Assembly: GCF_042675705.1 (NCBI RefSeq)
Contig: NZ_JBHTJJ010000001.1
Length of the DNA: 64,000 nucleotides
Reading direction: 5' to 3' (one strand)
DNA from: Ruegeria arenilitoris
GTDB lineage: Bacteria > Pseudomonadota > Alphaproteobacteria > Rhodobacterales > Rhodobacteraceae
The notes beneath the pieces were generated by a model, which did no database searches, had not been told where the DNA came from, and was given only the letters and a program-made list of their open reading frames with translations. The translations under genes and the position numbers were made by a program. Position 1 is the first letter of the stretch, and the number at the start of each line of letters is the position of its first letter. Below, piece by piece: positions 8,393 to 19,373 of the stretch.

Positions 8393-11322
8393 GGGTCGCG
8401 GACAGGGGCCTGATCGACCGCGGCACTTCGGTCGAATTTTCCTTTGACGGCATCCGGTATTCGGGCTTTCAGGGCGACACGCTGGCCTCGGCGCTGCTGG
8501 CCAATGGCGTGCGCTTGATGGGGCGGTCGTTCAAGTATCATCGCCCGCGCGGCGTCCTGACCGCCGGCAGCGAAGAGCCGAACGCGCTGGTCACCATCGG
8601 CCGAGGCGCCGCGCAGGACCCCAATGTCCGTGCCACGATGCAAGAGATCTATCCGGGCCTCGAGGCGCGCAGCCAGAACCGCTGGCCCAGCCTGAATTTC
8701 GACGTGATGGCGGTAAACGATCTGGCCGCGCCCTTCTTGGGGGCGGGCTTCTACTACAAGACTTTCATGTGGCCCCGCAGCTTCTGGGAGAAGCTGTACG
8801 AACCGATGATCCGCCGCGCCGCGGGGTTGGGCGCGCTGTCCGGGCAAGCCAACGCCGACACGTATGAAAGCGCCTATGCCTTCTGCGACCTGCTGGTGAT
8901 CGGGGCTGGTCCGGCGGGTTTGATGGCCGCCTTGACGGCCGGCCGAGCCGGGGCGGATGTCATTCTGGCCGACGAAAGCAACCAGATGGGCGGGCGGCTG
9001 CTGGCCGAGACGCTCGAGGTGGATGGCAAGCCGGGTCACGTTTGGGTAGACGAGGTTCTGGCTGAACTGCGGGCGATGGAGAATGTGCGGCTGATGACCC
9101 GCACGACGATTGCCGGGGCCTACGATCAGGGCACTTTTGCCGCGCTCGAACGGGTCTTGCACCATACGGGCGACCGCCCCGCCGGTGCGCCGCTGGAAAC
9201 ATATTGGAGGATCGCCGCCCGGCGCTCGGTTCTGGCGGCCGGGGCGCTGGAGCGCCCGGTGGCGTTTCGCGACAATGACCGGCCCGGCATCATGACCGCC
9301 GGGGCCGTGCGGGCCTATCTGAACCGCTGGGGCGTCGCGGCCGGCCGGAGTGTCACAGTCTTCGGCAACACCGATGACATTCACCGGACGGCTCGCGATC
9401 TGCTGGCCGCAGGTGTCCACGTGGCCGCCGTGATCGACAGCCGCCATGACGGGCCGGTGTCGACGGACTATCCGGTGCTGCGCGGGGCGCAGGTCTGTGG
9501 CAGCTCGGGGCGCAAGGGGCTGGAGTCGATCACCGTGTGCCGCGCCAGCGGAGAAGAGCGCATTCAGACCGATTGCCTGGCGATAACTGGCGGATGGAAC
9601 CCCTCGGTCCACCTGACCTGCCACATGAACGGTCGACCGACTTGGCGGCGTGACATTGCCGCCTTCGTGCCCACGCCGGGCGCCGTGCCCGGGATGCGCA
9701 CGGCCGGGGCCTGCAACGGCGCGTTCTCCACCGTCGCCTGTCTGCGCGAGGGTATTTCGGCTGCGACCGAGGCGTTGGGTGATCTGGGCCTCAAGGCGCC
9801 CAAGCCCGAGCCGCCGCAGGCCGAGGATCAGCCCTATGAAATCGCGCAGCTGTGGGCGGCACCGGGCAAGGGGCGCGCGTGGCTGGATTTCCAGAACGAC
9901 GTGACCGTCAAGGATGTCAAACAGGCCGCGACCGAGAACTTCCGCTCGGTCGAGCACATGAAGCGCTATACCACGCAGGGCATGGCCACCGATCAGGGCA
10001 AGAACTCGAATGTCGCGGCGCTGGCCATTCTTGCGGATGCCACCGGGCGGGCGATCCCCGAGACCGGAACCACCACCTTCCGCCCGCCTTACGCGCCGAT
10101 TGCCATTGCCGCGCTGGGCGCGGGGGCCGAGGGGGCGGGGTTCAAGCCGCAGCGCTTCACCACCTCGCACAAGGCGTCGGTGGCGCGCGGGGCGCCGATG
10201 GTCGAGGCGGGGCTGTGGTATCGGCCCAGCTATTTCCCGCAGCCGGGCGAGACCACCTGGCGCCAGTCCTGCGACCGCGAAGTGCAGATGGTGCGCTCGG
10301 CGGTCGGCGTGTGCGATGTCTCGACGTTGGGCAAGATCGACATTCAGGGGCGCGACGCCGCGCAGTTTCTGGATTTCGTTTATTCCAACACGTTTTCGAC
10401 GCTGAAGGTCGGGCGCGTGCGCTATGGGCTGATGCTGCGCGAGGACGGGTTCGTCATGGATGACGGCACCACCGCGCGTCTGGGTGACAGTCATTTCCTG
10501 ATGACCACCACGACCGCCGCCGCCGGTGACGTGATGAAACATCTGGAATTTGTCCGCCAGGGGCTGCGGCCTGATTTGGACGTGTCACTGGTTTCAGTGA
10601 CGGAACAATGGGCGCAATTCGCCGTGGCCGGCCCCAAATCGCGCGAAGTGCTGAACGGCGTGCTGGACACCCCGCTGGATGATGCTGAATGGCCGTTCAT
10701 GGCCTGCGGTCCGGTTTCTGTTCTCGGGGTGCCGGGGCGTCTGTTCCGGATCTCGTTCTCGGGCGAACACGCCTATGAGATCGCCGTGCCTGCGCGGTAT
10801 GGGGCCAGTTTGTTCGACATTCTGACCCAACGAGCCGAGGCGCTGGGCGGCGGCCTGTATGGGATGGAGGCGCTGAACGTCCTCCGGATCGAGAAGGGGT
10901 TCATCACCCATGCCGAAATCCACGGGCGAACCACGGCCTATGACATCGGGATGGGCCGGATGGTGTCGCAGAAAAAGGACTGCATCGGGAAAACCATGTC
11001 CGAACGCCCGGGGCTTGAGGAGCCGGGGCGCGAGCGGTTGGTCGGGCTCAAACCCATCGGGGAAAGCCGCCAGTTGCTGGCCGGCGCCCATCTATACAAC
11101 GAAGAGGACGCGCCGGTGCGTACCAACGATCAGGGCTATGTGACCTCGGTCTGCTATTCGCCGACGCTGGGCAGCATGCTGGGGCTGGCGTTTCTGGCCG
11201 ACGGCCCCGACCGTCATGGCGAGATCGTCAAGATGGTCGATCACCTGCGCGGCGTGACCACGCTGTGCGAGGTGACGGACCCGGTGTTCTTTGATCCAGA
11301 GGGAGAGCGTGTGCGTGGATAA
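8389..11322 (+). CDS. soxA: Sarcosine oxidase subunit alpha
   Basis: A protein of 977 residues. The N-terminal part (to about residue 100, FKYHRPRGVLTAGSEEPNALV) is the 2Fe-2S-like fold without cluster cysteines that is typical of this subunit. Next comes an NAD-binding region with VIGAGPAGLMAALTAGRAGA, and the C-terminal third is an aminomethyltransferase (GcvT) domain that moves the methylene group onto tetrahydrofolate. The start at 8389 sits in an ATGA overlap with soxD; an upstream in-frame extension to 8236 lies inside soxD and is not needed. Confidence 0.95.
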   Translation: MRVADRGLIDRGTSVEFSFDGIRYSGFQGDTLASALLANGVRLMGRSFKYHRPRGVLTAGSEEPNALVTIGRGAAQDPNVRATMQEIYPGLEARSQNRWPSLNFDVMAVNDLAAPFLGAGFYYKTFMWPRSFWEKLYEPMIRRAAGLGALSGQANADTYESAYAFCDLLVIGAGPAGLMAALTAGRAGADVILADESNQMGGRLLAETLEVDGKPGHVWVDEVLAELRAMENVRLMTRTTIAGAYDQGTFAALERVLHHTGDRPAGAPLETYWRIAARRSVLAAGALERPVAFRDNDRPGIMTAGAVRAYLNRWGVAAGRSVTVFGNTDDIHRTARDLLAAGVHVAAVIDSRHDGPVSTDYPVLRGAQVCGSSGRKGLESITVCRASGEERIQTDCLAITGGWNPSVHLTCHMNGRPTWRRDIAAFVPTPGAVPGMRTAGACNGAFSTVACLREGISAATEALGDLGLKAPKPEPPQAEDQPYEIAQLWAAPGKGRAWLDFQNDVTVKDVKQAATENFRSVEHMKRYTTQGMATDQGKNSNVAALAILADATGRAIPETGTTTFRPPYAPIAIAALGAGAEGAGFKPQRFTTSHKASVARGAPMVEAGLWYRPSYFPQPGETTWRQSCDREVQMVRSAVGVCDVSTLGKIDIQGRDAAQFLDFVYSNTFSTLKVGRVRYGLMLREDGFVMDDGTTARLGDSHFLMTTTTAAAGDVMKHLEFVRQGLRPDLDVSLVSVTEQWAQFAVAGPKSREVLNGVLDTPLDDAEWPFMACGPVSVLGVPGRLFRISFSGEHAYEIAVPARYGASLFDILTQRAEALGGGLYGMEALNVLRIEKGFITHAEIHGRTTAYDIGMGRMVSQKKDCIGKTMSERPGLEEPGRERLVGLKPIGESRQLLAGAHLYNEEDAPVRTNDQGYVTSVCYSPTLGSMLGLAFLADGPDRHGEIVKMVDHLRGVTTLCEVTDPVFFDPEGERVRG

Positions 11323-11860
11323 GATGATTGCCCGGACCCCGTGTGACGGGCTGCTGCCGCTGACCATCGGAACGGTCTCGGTCACCGAGGTCGACCCGGG
11401 CGCGATACATGCGGTTTCGGCCTTTCAAGGGCAGACCAATGCACTGTCCGAGGCGATGAAAACGGCGCATGGCATGGCGCTGCCGGCCCCAAACCGCGCC
11501 ACCGGGAAGTCGGGCGCGCGGGCCATCTGGTTCGGCCCGGGTCAGGTCATGCTGATCGGCCCCGCACCAGATCCTTCGCTGTCCGCCTATGCCGCGGTCG
11601 TCGACCAGTCTGATGCCTGGGCCGTGGTGCGGCTTGAGGGCGACGGGGCCGAGGATGTTCTGGCCCGTCTGGTGCCCGTTGATCTGCGCCCGCAGAACTT
11701 CAAGCGCGGACATACGGCGCGCACGCTCCTGTTCCACATGACCGCGTCGATCACTCGGGTTGGCGAGAAAGCCTTTCAGATCATGGTGTTCCGGTCGATG
11801 GCCACATCGTTGGTGCATGATCTGCAGAGGGTAATGGAAGGTGTGGCAGCACGCGGTTAG
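11315..11860 (+). CDS. soxG: Sarcosine oxidase subunit gamma
   Basis: A protein of about 181 residues, the last subunit of the sarcosine oxidase operon. It resembles a shortened GcvT-like fold, with AIWFGPGQVMLIGP and the C-terminal FQIMVFRSMATSLVHDLQ. I chose the GTG at 11315 (VDKMIARTPCDG) because AGGGAG (11300-11305) is at the right distance. GTG 11309 and ATG 11324 are alternatives. The gene overlaps the 3' end of soxA by 8 bases. The subunit sits against alpha and beta and helps assembly of the complex. Confidence 0.9.
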   Translation: MDKMIARTPCDGLLPLTIGTVSVTEVDPGAIHAVSAFQGQTNALSEAMKTAHGMALPAPNRATGKSGARAIWFGPGQVMLIGPAPDPSLSAYAAVVDQSDAWAVVRLEGDGAEDVLARLVPVDLRPQNFKRGHTARTLLFHMTASITRVGEKAFQIMVFRSMATSLVHDLQRVMEGVAARG

Positions 11861-11893
11861 ACTGTTGCAAAGAACTGATTCCAAGGGGACCTT

Positions 11894-12190
11894 ATGCTGC
11901 GCATCGCACTTGCCGCCACTCTGCTTGCCACACCGCTGGCTGCCGCTGAAACCAAGGAACAAAGCTGCCGCTATCAAGCAGACGTTGTGGCGGCGGTTCA
12001 AAAAGCCCGTCTTGATCGCGTGAAAGAACGGGACGTTCCTGAAGCGGTGGCCGAGGCCGGCCCGACCTGGCCCGAGAACTACAACGCCGCAGTCCCGTTG
12101 ATCACCCCGTGGGTCTACGAGCAGAAGATGCGCGACATCCGCAAAAAAGATCTAGGTGCCGCATGGATGGAGCTGTGCCTGCAGCAGTAA
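11894..12190 (+). CDS. Small secreted protein of unknown function
   Basis: A protein of 98 residues with an N-terminal signal peptide (LRIALAATLLATPLAAA, likely cut before ETKEQ). The mature part is short and has two cysteines (SCRYQADVV and MELCLQQ) that could form one disulfide. AAGGGGAC precedes the ATG. It lies between soxG and dnaG on the same strand. No family is recognised; it is probably a periplasmic protein. Confidence 0.78.
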   Translation: MLRIALAATLLATPLAAAETKEQSCRYQADVVAAVQKARLDRVKERDVPEAVAEAGPTWPENYNAAVPLITPWVYEQKMRDIRKKDLGAAWMELCLQQ

Positions 12191-12270
12191 TCCACAGGGC
12201 CGCGGATTGGCTGTGGACAAAGGTCTGCCGTGCCCTTGGCGGGCGGCCTGGTTTCTGCCATGTATGAAGC

Positions 12271-14223
12271 ATGTCATTGCCTCCTGGATTTCTGGATGAG
12301 CTGCGCACCCGTCTGAGCCTGTCTCAGGTCGTCGGGCGCAAGGTCATGTGGGACAACCGCAAATCCAATCCGGGCAAGGGCGACATGTGGGCGCCATGCC
12401 CGTTCCATCACGAAAAGACCGCCTCGTTTCATGTGGATGACCAGAAAGGGTTCTATTACTGCTTCGGGTGTCACGCCAAGGGCGACGCGATCAGCTTCGT
12501 GAAGGAAACTGAGAACGTCTCGTTCATAGAAGCTGTCGAAATTCTGGCGCGCGAGGCCGGATTGCCGATGCCCGCGCGCGATCCCAAGGCGCAGGAAAAG
12601 CAGGACCATCGGGCGCAATTGGCCGATGTCATGGAGCAGGCGGTGCAGTTCTTCCGCCTGCAACTCAAGACCGGGGCAGGGGCCGAGGCGCGCGCCTATC
12701 TGGACCGCCGCGGTCTGGACGCTCAGGCGTTGGAACGCTGGAAAATCGGGTTTGCACCCGACGGCTGGCAGGCGTTGTGGGACCATCTGCGCGGCAAGAA
12801 CGTGGCCGAGGATCTGATCCTGGGCGCCGGTCTGGCCAAGCCGTCGAACAAGGGCAAAAAGCCCTATGACACCTTCCGCAACCGCATCATGTTCCCGATC
12901 CGCGATCCGCGCGGCCGGTGCATCGCGTTCGGCGGGCGGGCGATGGACCCCAACGACAACGCCAAGTATCTGAACTCGCCCGAGACCGCGCTGTTCGACA
13001 AGGGACGAAGCCTGTACAACCACGGACCGGCCCGTCAGGCGGCGGGCAAGGGGCAACCGCTGATCGTGGCCGAGGGCTATATGGATGTGATCGCCCTGTC
13101 CGAGGCAGGCTTCGGCGCCGCCGTCGCGCCGCTGGGCACCGCGATCACCGAACATCAGCTGCACATGCTGTGGCGCATCGCCGATGAGCCGATCATCGCG
13201 CTGGATGGCGACACTGCCGGCCTGCGCGCGGCGATGCGGGCCATCGACTTGGCGCTGCCCCTGCTGGTGGCCGGCAAGTCTCTGCGGTTCGCCCTTATGC
13301 CCGAGGGCAAGGACCCCGACGATCTGCTGCGCGCCGAAGGCCCGGCGGCGGTTCAGGCGGTGCTGGACGCGGCAATTCCGATGGTCAGGCTTCTGTGGCG
13401 GCGCGAGACCGAGGGCAAGGTGTTCGACAGCCCTGAGCGCAAGGCGGCCCTGGACAAGGCGCTGCGCGAAAAGATCCAACTGATCCGTGATCCTTCGATC
13501 CGGTCGCATTACGGACAAGAAATCAAGGATCTCCGCTGGCAACTTTTCCGCCCGCAGCGGCAAGGGGCAGGGGCTCGAAACTGGCAGCCGAAAGGCAAAT
13601 GGCAACCGCCGAAGCCGTCGGCAACACCGGATGCGCGGGCCTCGTTCCTTGCGTCCTCGGAGAATGCGGATATCCAGCTGCGTGAAGCGGCAATCCTTGC
13701 GATTGCAATCCTGAACCCCGAGGTGGTCGTGCAATTCGAGCACCAACTGGAAGAGATGGAATGCCTGAACCCCGATCACGCGGCCCTGCGCGATGCGATC
13801 CTGCGGCACGCGATCGACGATCCTGACAACCTGAAAGAGCACATTGTTCAGTCTTTGGGGCCGGCCCCTCTTGAAAATCTGCTGGCCCTTCGCCATGTCG
13901 CTGTAATCCCCTGTGTGCACAAACCGGGCGACGTCGAAAAGGCACAGATGACTCTGGCCGAGGAACTCGCAAAAATCAAAGCGCTCCGGGGGCTGGATGC
14001 CGAGATTGCCGAAGCCGAAGAGGAGTTGTCCGATCTGGCGGACGAAGCGTTAACGTTCCGGTTGGCCCAAGCCGCCGAAGAACGCAACCGCGCAAGCCGC
14101 AGCCAGAACGAGGACAGGGCCGTTTTCGACATTGCTGACAACGGGGCGCGAATCAATCGTGACGAGAAAGACGCGTTTCAGGCGATCATGTCCGGCATCA
14201 AGTTCGAGCGGAAACGCCGCTGA
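12271..14223 (+). CDS. dnaG: DNA primase
   Basis: A protein of 650 residues that makes RNA primers at the replication fork. The zinc-binding ligands C43, H46, C64 and C67 (CPFHHEK and YYCFGCHAKGD) form the CHC2 domain. The catalytic TOPRIM region has VAEGYMDVIAL and IALDGDTAGLRA. The C-terminal third is the variable DnaB-interacting region with acidic helices (EIAEAEEELSDLADEA). It is followed after 114 bases by rpoD, the usual macromolecular-synthesis gene pairing; rpsU is absent, as is common in alphaproteobacteria. Confidence 0.97.
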   Translation: MSLPPGFLDELRTRLSLSQVVGRKVMWDNRKSNPGKGDMWAPCPFHHEKTASFHVDDQKGFYYCFGCHAKGDAISFVKETENVSFIEAVEILAREAGLPMPARDPKAQEKQDHRAQLADVMEQAVQFFRLQLKTGAGAEARAYLDRRGLDAQALERWKIGFAPDGWQALWDHLRGKNVAEDLILGAGLAKPSNKGKKPYDTFRNRIMFPIRDPRGRCIAFGGRAMDPNDNAKYLNSPETALFDKGRSLYNHGPARQAAGKGQPLIVAEGYMDVIALSEAGFGAAVAPLGTAITEHQLHMLWRIADEPIIALDGDTAGLRAAMRAIDLALPLLVAGKSLRFALMPEGKDPDDLLRAEGPAAVQAVLDAAIPMVRLLWRRETEGKVFDSPERKAALDKALREKIQLIRDPSIRSHYGQEIKDLRWQLFRPQRQGAGARNWQPKGKWQPPKPSATPDARASFLASSENADIQLREAAILAIAILNPEVVVQFEHQLEEMECLNPDHAALRDAILRHAIDDPDNLKEHIVQSLGPAPLENLLALRHVAVIPCVHKPGDVEKAQMTLAEELAKIKALRGLDAEIAEAEEELSDLADEALTFRLAQAAEERNRASRSQNEDRAVFDIADNGARINRDEKDAFQAIMSGIKFERKRR

Positions 14224-14272
14224 AGTGGTGTTTTCATAAAGCACTGGAAAAGAAAAACGGGTAAACGGGTGG

Positions 14273-14315
14273 CCGAATCACTTCTACGCGCTAATGATTC
14301 GGTTCCATCGAATCA
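14273..14315 (+). promoter_or_regulatory. Two mutually exclusive hairpins in the rpoD leader
   Basis: CCGAATCA (14273-14280) can pair with TGATTCGG (14295-14302). The same central TGATTCG can instead pair with CGAATCA at 14309-14315 (7-base loop). Only one can form at a time. The second hairpin ends 22 bases before the rpoD ATG, close to the ribosome-binding site at about 14327-14331. This could be an RNA switch or just repeated sequence. Confidence 0.4.
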
Positions 14316-14337
14316 CCCATCCCTGCAGGAGCACTGA

Positions 14338-16326
<1,989 letters not shown>

Positions 16327-16328
16327 TC

Positions 16329-16358
16329 AAAAAGGCGTCTCGATCGAGGCGCCTTTTT
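16329..16358 (+). terminator. Intrinsic terminator of rpoD
   Basis: GGCGTCTC (16334-16341) pairs with GAGGCGCC (16346-16353) around a GATC loop, with one T-G pair. It is flanked by AAAAA before and TTTTT after, so it could also act on the opposite strand. Confidence 0.92.
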
Positions 16359-16512
16359 CATTTGAGCTGCGGTTTGGTTCACGACGGCCAAACGTGAATT
16401 CAATTTGGCGGGAATTCGCAAGTGGTCAGAGCCTTCGCGGACCATATCGCTTGTGTCCACTCATGGGACAGGTCGGGGCGAGGCGGCAACGCTGATGACC
16501 CCCGGCCGCTTG

Positions 16513-17532
16513 TCAGGCAAGCTTTCTGCGCCGGGACTGATCCTTGAACGCGCTGGGAGATTGCCCGGTCCAGCGTTTGAAGGCAGTCGAAAATGCCGCT
16601 TGGTCTGCGTAGCCAAGGCTGTACGAGATCTCAGAAAGGCCCATGTCGTTCTTCAGAAACGTTCTGGCTAGGTCGCAGCGCAGGTCGTCGACAATTTCGC
16701 GAAAGCTGGTGCCTTCCTCGGTCAGGCGTCGACCGAATGTCCGCGGGCTCATGCCCAGATCCTTGGCAACCTGTTCGGCGCGGGCGATGGCCCCGGGAAG
16801 CGATTGGGTGATCCGCCCTTCGACCCGCGACCGTAGAGTCTGTTTTTCGTCACTGTTTTCATGCAGCAGACGGTCACCATATTCCATCAGGTGCTGTCGC
16901 AAGCTGGGGTCGTAGGTCGGGACGGGCACGTCGAGCGTTGATTGTGGCAAAATGATCTCCAGCTTTTCCGCGCCAAACACCACCGGGAACTTGCCGAGTT
17001 TCGAATAGTCTTCCTCTAGCGCGCCGACCTTGTGCTGAAACCGCAGTTCGATCGGTTGGATCGGGATCCCCGTGAGAGCACGCAGGCGGGCAATGCAGGC
17101 AAACATGAGGAACTCGGTTCGCCGGTGGTACCGCGAAAAGCTTGGGTCCTTCCACCTGGCCTCGATGGTTGCCGAATTGCCGGACTCGTGCAGCCTCACG
17201 GCGATGGCAGGATCAATCAGCCGGTGGAAGTGGTTGGCGTTCTCCAGAACCTGCCGCAGATCCCGGGAATACTTGCTGATATATGCCGTCAGGCTGGAGG
17301 TTGCACTGAACTGCAAACCCGTTCGCGCGCCGAACAGGATGTCGTTGAGTTCATCGCAAGCGTGGCGGGCGAACAATGCCTCGCTGTAGGCGCTGTACAG
17401 CTTTGCAGGCGGCGCGAGGTCTTGCGCACTCAGCCCGCTCTTGTTCAGGACACGAACGACCGTATCAGTATTCCCTGCCTGCGCCTGCAACGCGGACGCC
17501 AGCAACTGAATTCTGGCGATATCGACTTGCAT
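16513..17532 (-). CDS. AraC family transcriptional regulator
   Basis: A protein of 339 residues. The N-terminal two thirds look like the arabinose-binding-type domain of OruR/ArgR-like AraC regulators. The C-terminal hundred residues carry the two helix-turn-helix motifs (AEQVAKDLGMSPRTFGRRLTEEG and LSEISYSLGYADQAAFSTAFKRWTG read in pieces). The start at 17532 has GGAG 7 bases upstream; an in-frame extension to 17631 lacks one. It diverges from the secreted protein at 17945. The inducer is unknown. Confidence 0.9.
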   Translation of the reverse strand: MQVDIARIQLLASALQAQAGNTDTVVRVLNKSGLSAQDLAPPAKLYSAYSEALFARHACDELNDILFGARTGLQFSATSSLTAYISKYSRDLRQVLENANHFHRLIDPAIAVRLHESGNSATIEARWKDPSFSRYHRRTEFLMFACIARLRALTGIPIQPIELRFQHKVGALEEDYSKLGKFPVVFGAEKLEIILPQSTLDVPVPTYDPSLRQHLMEYGDRLLHENSDEKQTLRSRVEGRITQSLPGAIARAEQVAKDLGMSPRTFGRRLTEEGTSFREIVDDLRCDLARTFLKNDMGLSEISYSLGYADQAAFSTAFKRWTGQSPSAFKDQSRRRKLA

Positions 17533-17944
17533 GCCACGCTCCGGAACCCACTGAATTGGCCGGATTATGTAGCGAATTTTGTCATTTGCATAGTTTTTGT
17601 GAGGTGACAGTTCCCACACAGGGTCAGACACGGCGCAAGTATTTTCGCCGGAAATGGCTTCAGATCACAAAGACGTGGCCGGGCAAAGAAAGACTCCGTG
17701 CTACGGCCGTCATAGATCAGCCGCGTGCCGGGTCAGTCCCGTGGGGATCGGGCAGAGCCGAAGGATTTGGTCACACCAACCGATCTGTGGCTCCCCGGCA
17801 CACATTGAACGCATGTCCCGATTCCAAAGACGCAAGGCACCATTCGCATGCGCACTGTTCCTGAAATCATCGTGAACGACGCTGTTCTGGGCTTGGTGAA
17901 AAACTAGGCTATGATGCGTGTCGAAATCAGGGAAGACATTTGCA
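17533..17944. other. Intergenic region without a recognisable gene
   Basis: These 412 bases lie between two divergent genes. Open frames here are short, lack ribosome-binding sites and have no family resemblance. The promoters of the AraC gene and of the secreted-protein gene must be inside. I see no clear consensus promoter or operator, nor an RNA gene. Confidence 0.5.
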
Positions 17945-18346
17945 ATGAAACATATTCTGACATGCGCCGCAGTTGCGGCAATGGTTGCAGCCGCTCCGGT
18001 CGAGACTGACGCCGCCCCGAACGGGTACCGGACCGAGCCGATGAACAGCACCGATTTTGAGGTCATCCCCCGCGCCCGGCAGGACGTTGATGGGTATTGG
18101 TGCGCAGCGGCGGATTTTGCTCGGCGCAAACTGGGGGCCGGCTGGCAGCAGCGGATTTACGTTTTGCGCGGCTATGGGCCCAGTGTGACAACCGGGCGTC
18201 GGACCGCTGTGCAGTTTTCCATAAAACCGCCGACAGGCGGCGTGCCACAGCAACCCAGCGTAGTGGTTTCTGGATTTCAACCGGGCTACAGCATGTCGGT
18301 CCAAGGTGCGAACGCCCGATGCAACGTGCGCCCCTTCTTCAACTGA
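17945..18346 (+). CDS. Small secreted protein of unknown function
   Basis: A protein of 133 residues with a signal peptide (ILTCAAVAAMVAAAPVETDAA, with cleavage near DAA-PNG). The mature part is basic, has two cysteines (YWCAAADFARR and ARCNVRPFFN) and contains YVLRGYGPSVTTGRR. AGGGAAG precedes the ATG at 17945. It resembles short periplasmic proteins common in Rhodobacterales, but I do not know its function. yjbQ follows 22 bases later. Confidence 0.78.
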   Translation: MKHILTCAAVAAMVAAAPVETDAAPNGYRTEPMNSTDFEVIPRARQDVDGYWCAAADFARRKLGAGWQQRIYVLRGYGPSVTTGRRTAVQFSIKPPTGGVPQQPSVVVSGFQPGYSMSVQGANARCNVRPFFN

Positions 18347-18368
18347 CGCGAACAGGGCCACCCGGTTG

Positions 18369-18782
18369 ATGCAGGCCGAATTTACCATCGAAACCCGAGG
18401 GCAGGGGCTGTACGAGTTCACCTCCGACATCCGTGACTGGCTTTCCGCAAGTGGGGCAGACGGATTGCTGACGCTGTTCGTCCGCCACACATCCTGTTCA
18501 CTGTTGATACAGGAAAACGCGGATCCCGAAGTTCAGACGGACCTGCAGGCATTTTTCTCGCGGCTGGTTCCGCCCTCAGATCATCCGTCGATGTCTTATC
18601 TGAAACATACGTATGAGGGGCCCGATGACATGCCGGCCCATATCAAGGCGGCGATGATGCCGGTCTCTCTTTCGGTCCCGGTCTTAAGTGGGCGCCCTGC
18701 CTTGGGAACATGGCAGGGTATCTACCTGTTCGAACACCGGACCGCGCCCCACGTTCGCCGAGTTGCGGCGCATTTTGGGTGA
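18369..18782 (+). CDS. yjbQ: YjbQ family protein (UPF0047)
   Basis: A protein of 137 residues matching the YjbQ/UPF0047 fold throughout: VRHTSCSLLIQENADPEVQ, HTYEGPDDMPAHIKAAMM and the C-terminal GTWQGIYLFEHR. Family members show weak thiamine-phosphate-synthase-like activity in some studies, but the physiological role is not settled. The ATG at 18369 gives the standard N-terminus. It shares its strand with the preceding secreted protein. Confidence 0.92.
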   Translation: MQAEFTIETRGQGLYEFTSDIRDWLSASGADGLLTLFVRHTSCSLLIQENADPEVQTDLQAFFSRLVPPSDHPSMSYLKHTYEGPDDMPAHIKAAMMPVSLSVPVLSGRPALGTWQGIYLFEHRTAPHVRRVAAHFG

Positions 18783-18902
18783 CCCTGCATATAGCGGTTG
18801 AAATTTCCGACTACCCAAACTCTAGCGGCTGCCCTATAGTTGTGGATAAGTCGGCCACAGCGCTGACAAAAAGAGGCGGAACAAGGGACGAGGAGACGGC
18901 GG

Positions 18903-19373
18903 ATGCGCTGCCCGTTTTGCGGAAATATCGATACTCAGGTCAAGGACTCGCGTCCGGCAGAAGATCACGTGGCCATCCGCAGGCGTCGGTTCTGCCCCGC
19001 ATGCGGGGGCCGTTTCACCACCTATGAGCGGGTCCAGTTGCGCGACCTTGTGGTCATCAAGACAAATGGCAAACGCGAGGATTTCGACCGGGACAAACTG
19101 GAACGGTCAATCCGGATTTCGATGCAGAAGCGCCCGATTGATCCGGACCGCATCGACCAGATGATATCCGGCATCGTGCGGCGCCTGGAAAGCATGGGTG
19201 AGACCGACATTCCGTCCAACAAGATCGGCGAGATCGTCATGGAAGCTCTGGCGCGGATCGACACCGTCGCCTATGTTCGCTTTGCGAGCGTATACAAGAA
19301 TTTCCAGGCGGCCGATGATTTCGAGGAGTTCGTCCACGAACTGCGCCCGCCGCAGCCATCGACTGACGAGTGA
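18903..19373 (+). CDS. nrdR: Transcriptional repressor NrdR
   Basis: A protein of 156 residues, the family length. The zinc ribbon ligands are C3, C6, C31 and C34, and the ATP-cone domain follows (VIKTNGKREDFDRDKLERSI). NrdR senses ATP/dATP and represses ribonucleotide reductase genes. Its stop overlaps the GTG start of ribD by 3 bases, so the two are coupled. The nrdR-ribD-(ribE)-ribH-nusB order is common in alphaproteobacteria. Confidence 0.97.
   Translation: MRCPFCGNIDTQVKDSRPAEDHVAIRRRRFCPACGGRFTTYERVQLRDLVVIKTNGKREDFDRDKLERSIRISMQKRPIDPDRIDQMISGIVRRLESMGETDIPSNKIGEIVMEALARIDTVAYVRFASVYKNFQAADDFEEFVHELRPPQPSTDE

Noticed and set aside
8296..10542. A 748-codon open frame on the minus strand
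   Set aside because: It lies wholly antisense to soxA and partly soxD, has no family resemblance and arises from the high GC content.
17376..17875. Short plus-strand frames in the AraC upstream region
   Set aside because: They overlap the AraC gene start, lack ribosome-binding sites and have no recognisable homology.
18783..18902. An NrdR box before nrdR
   Set aside because: I found no pair of the palindromic repeats typical of NrdR sites.
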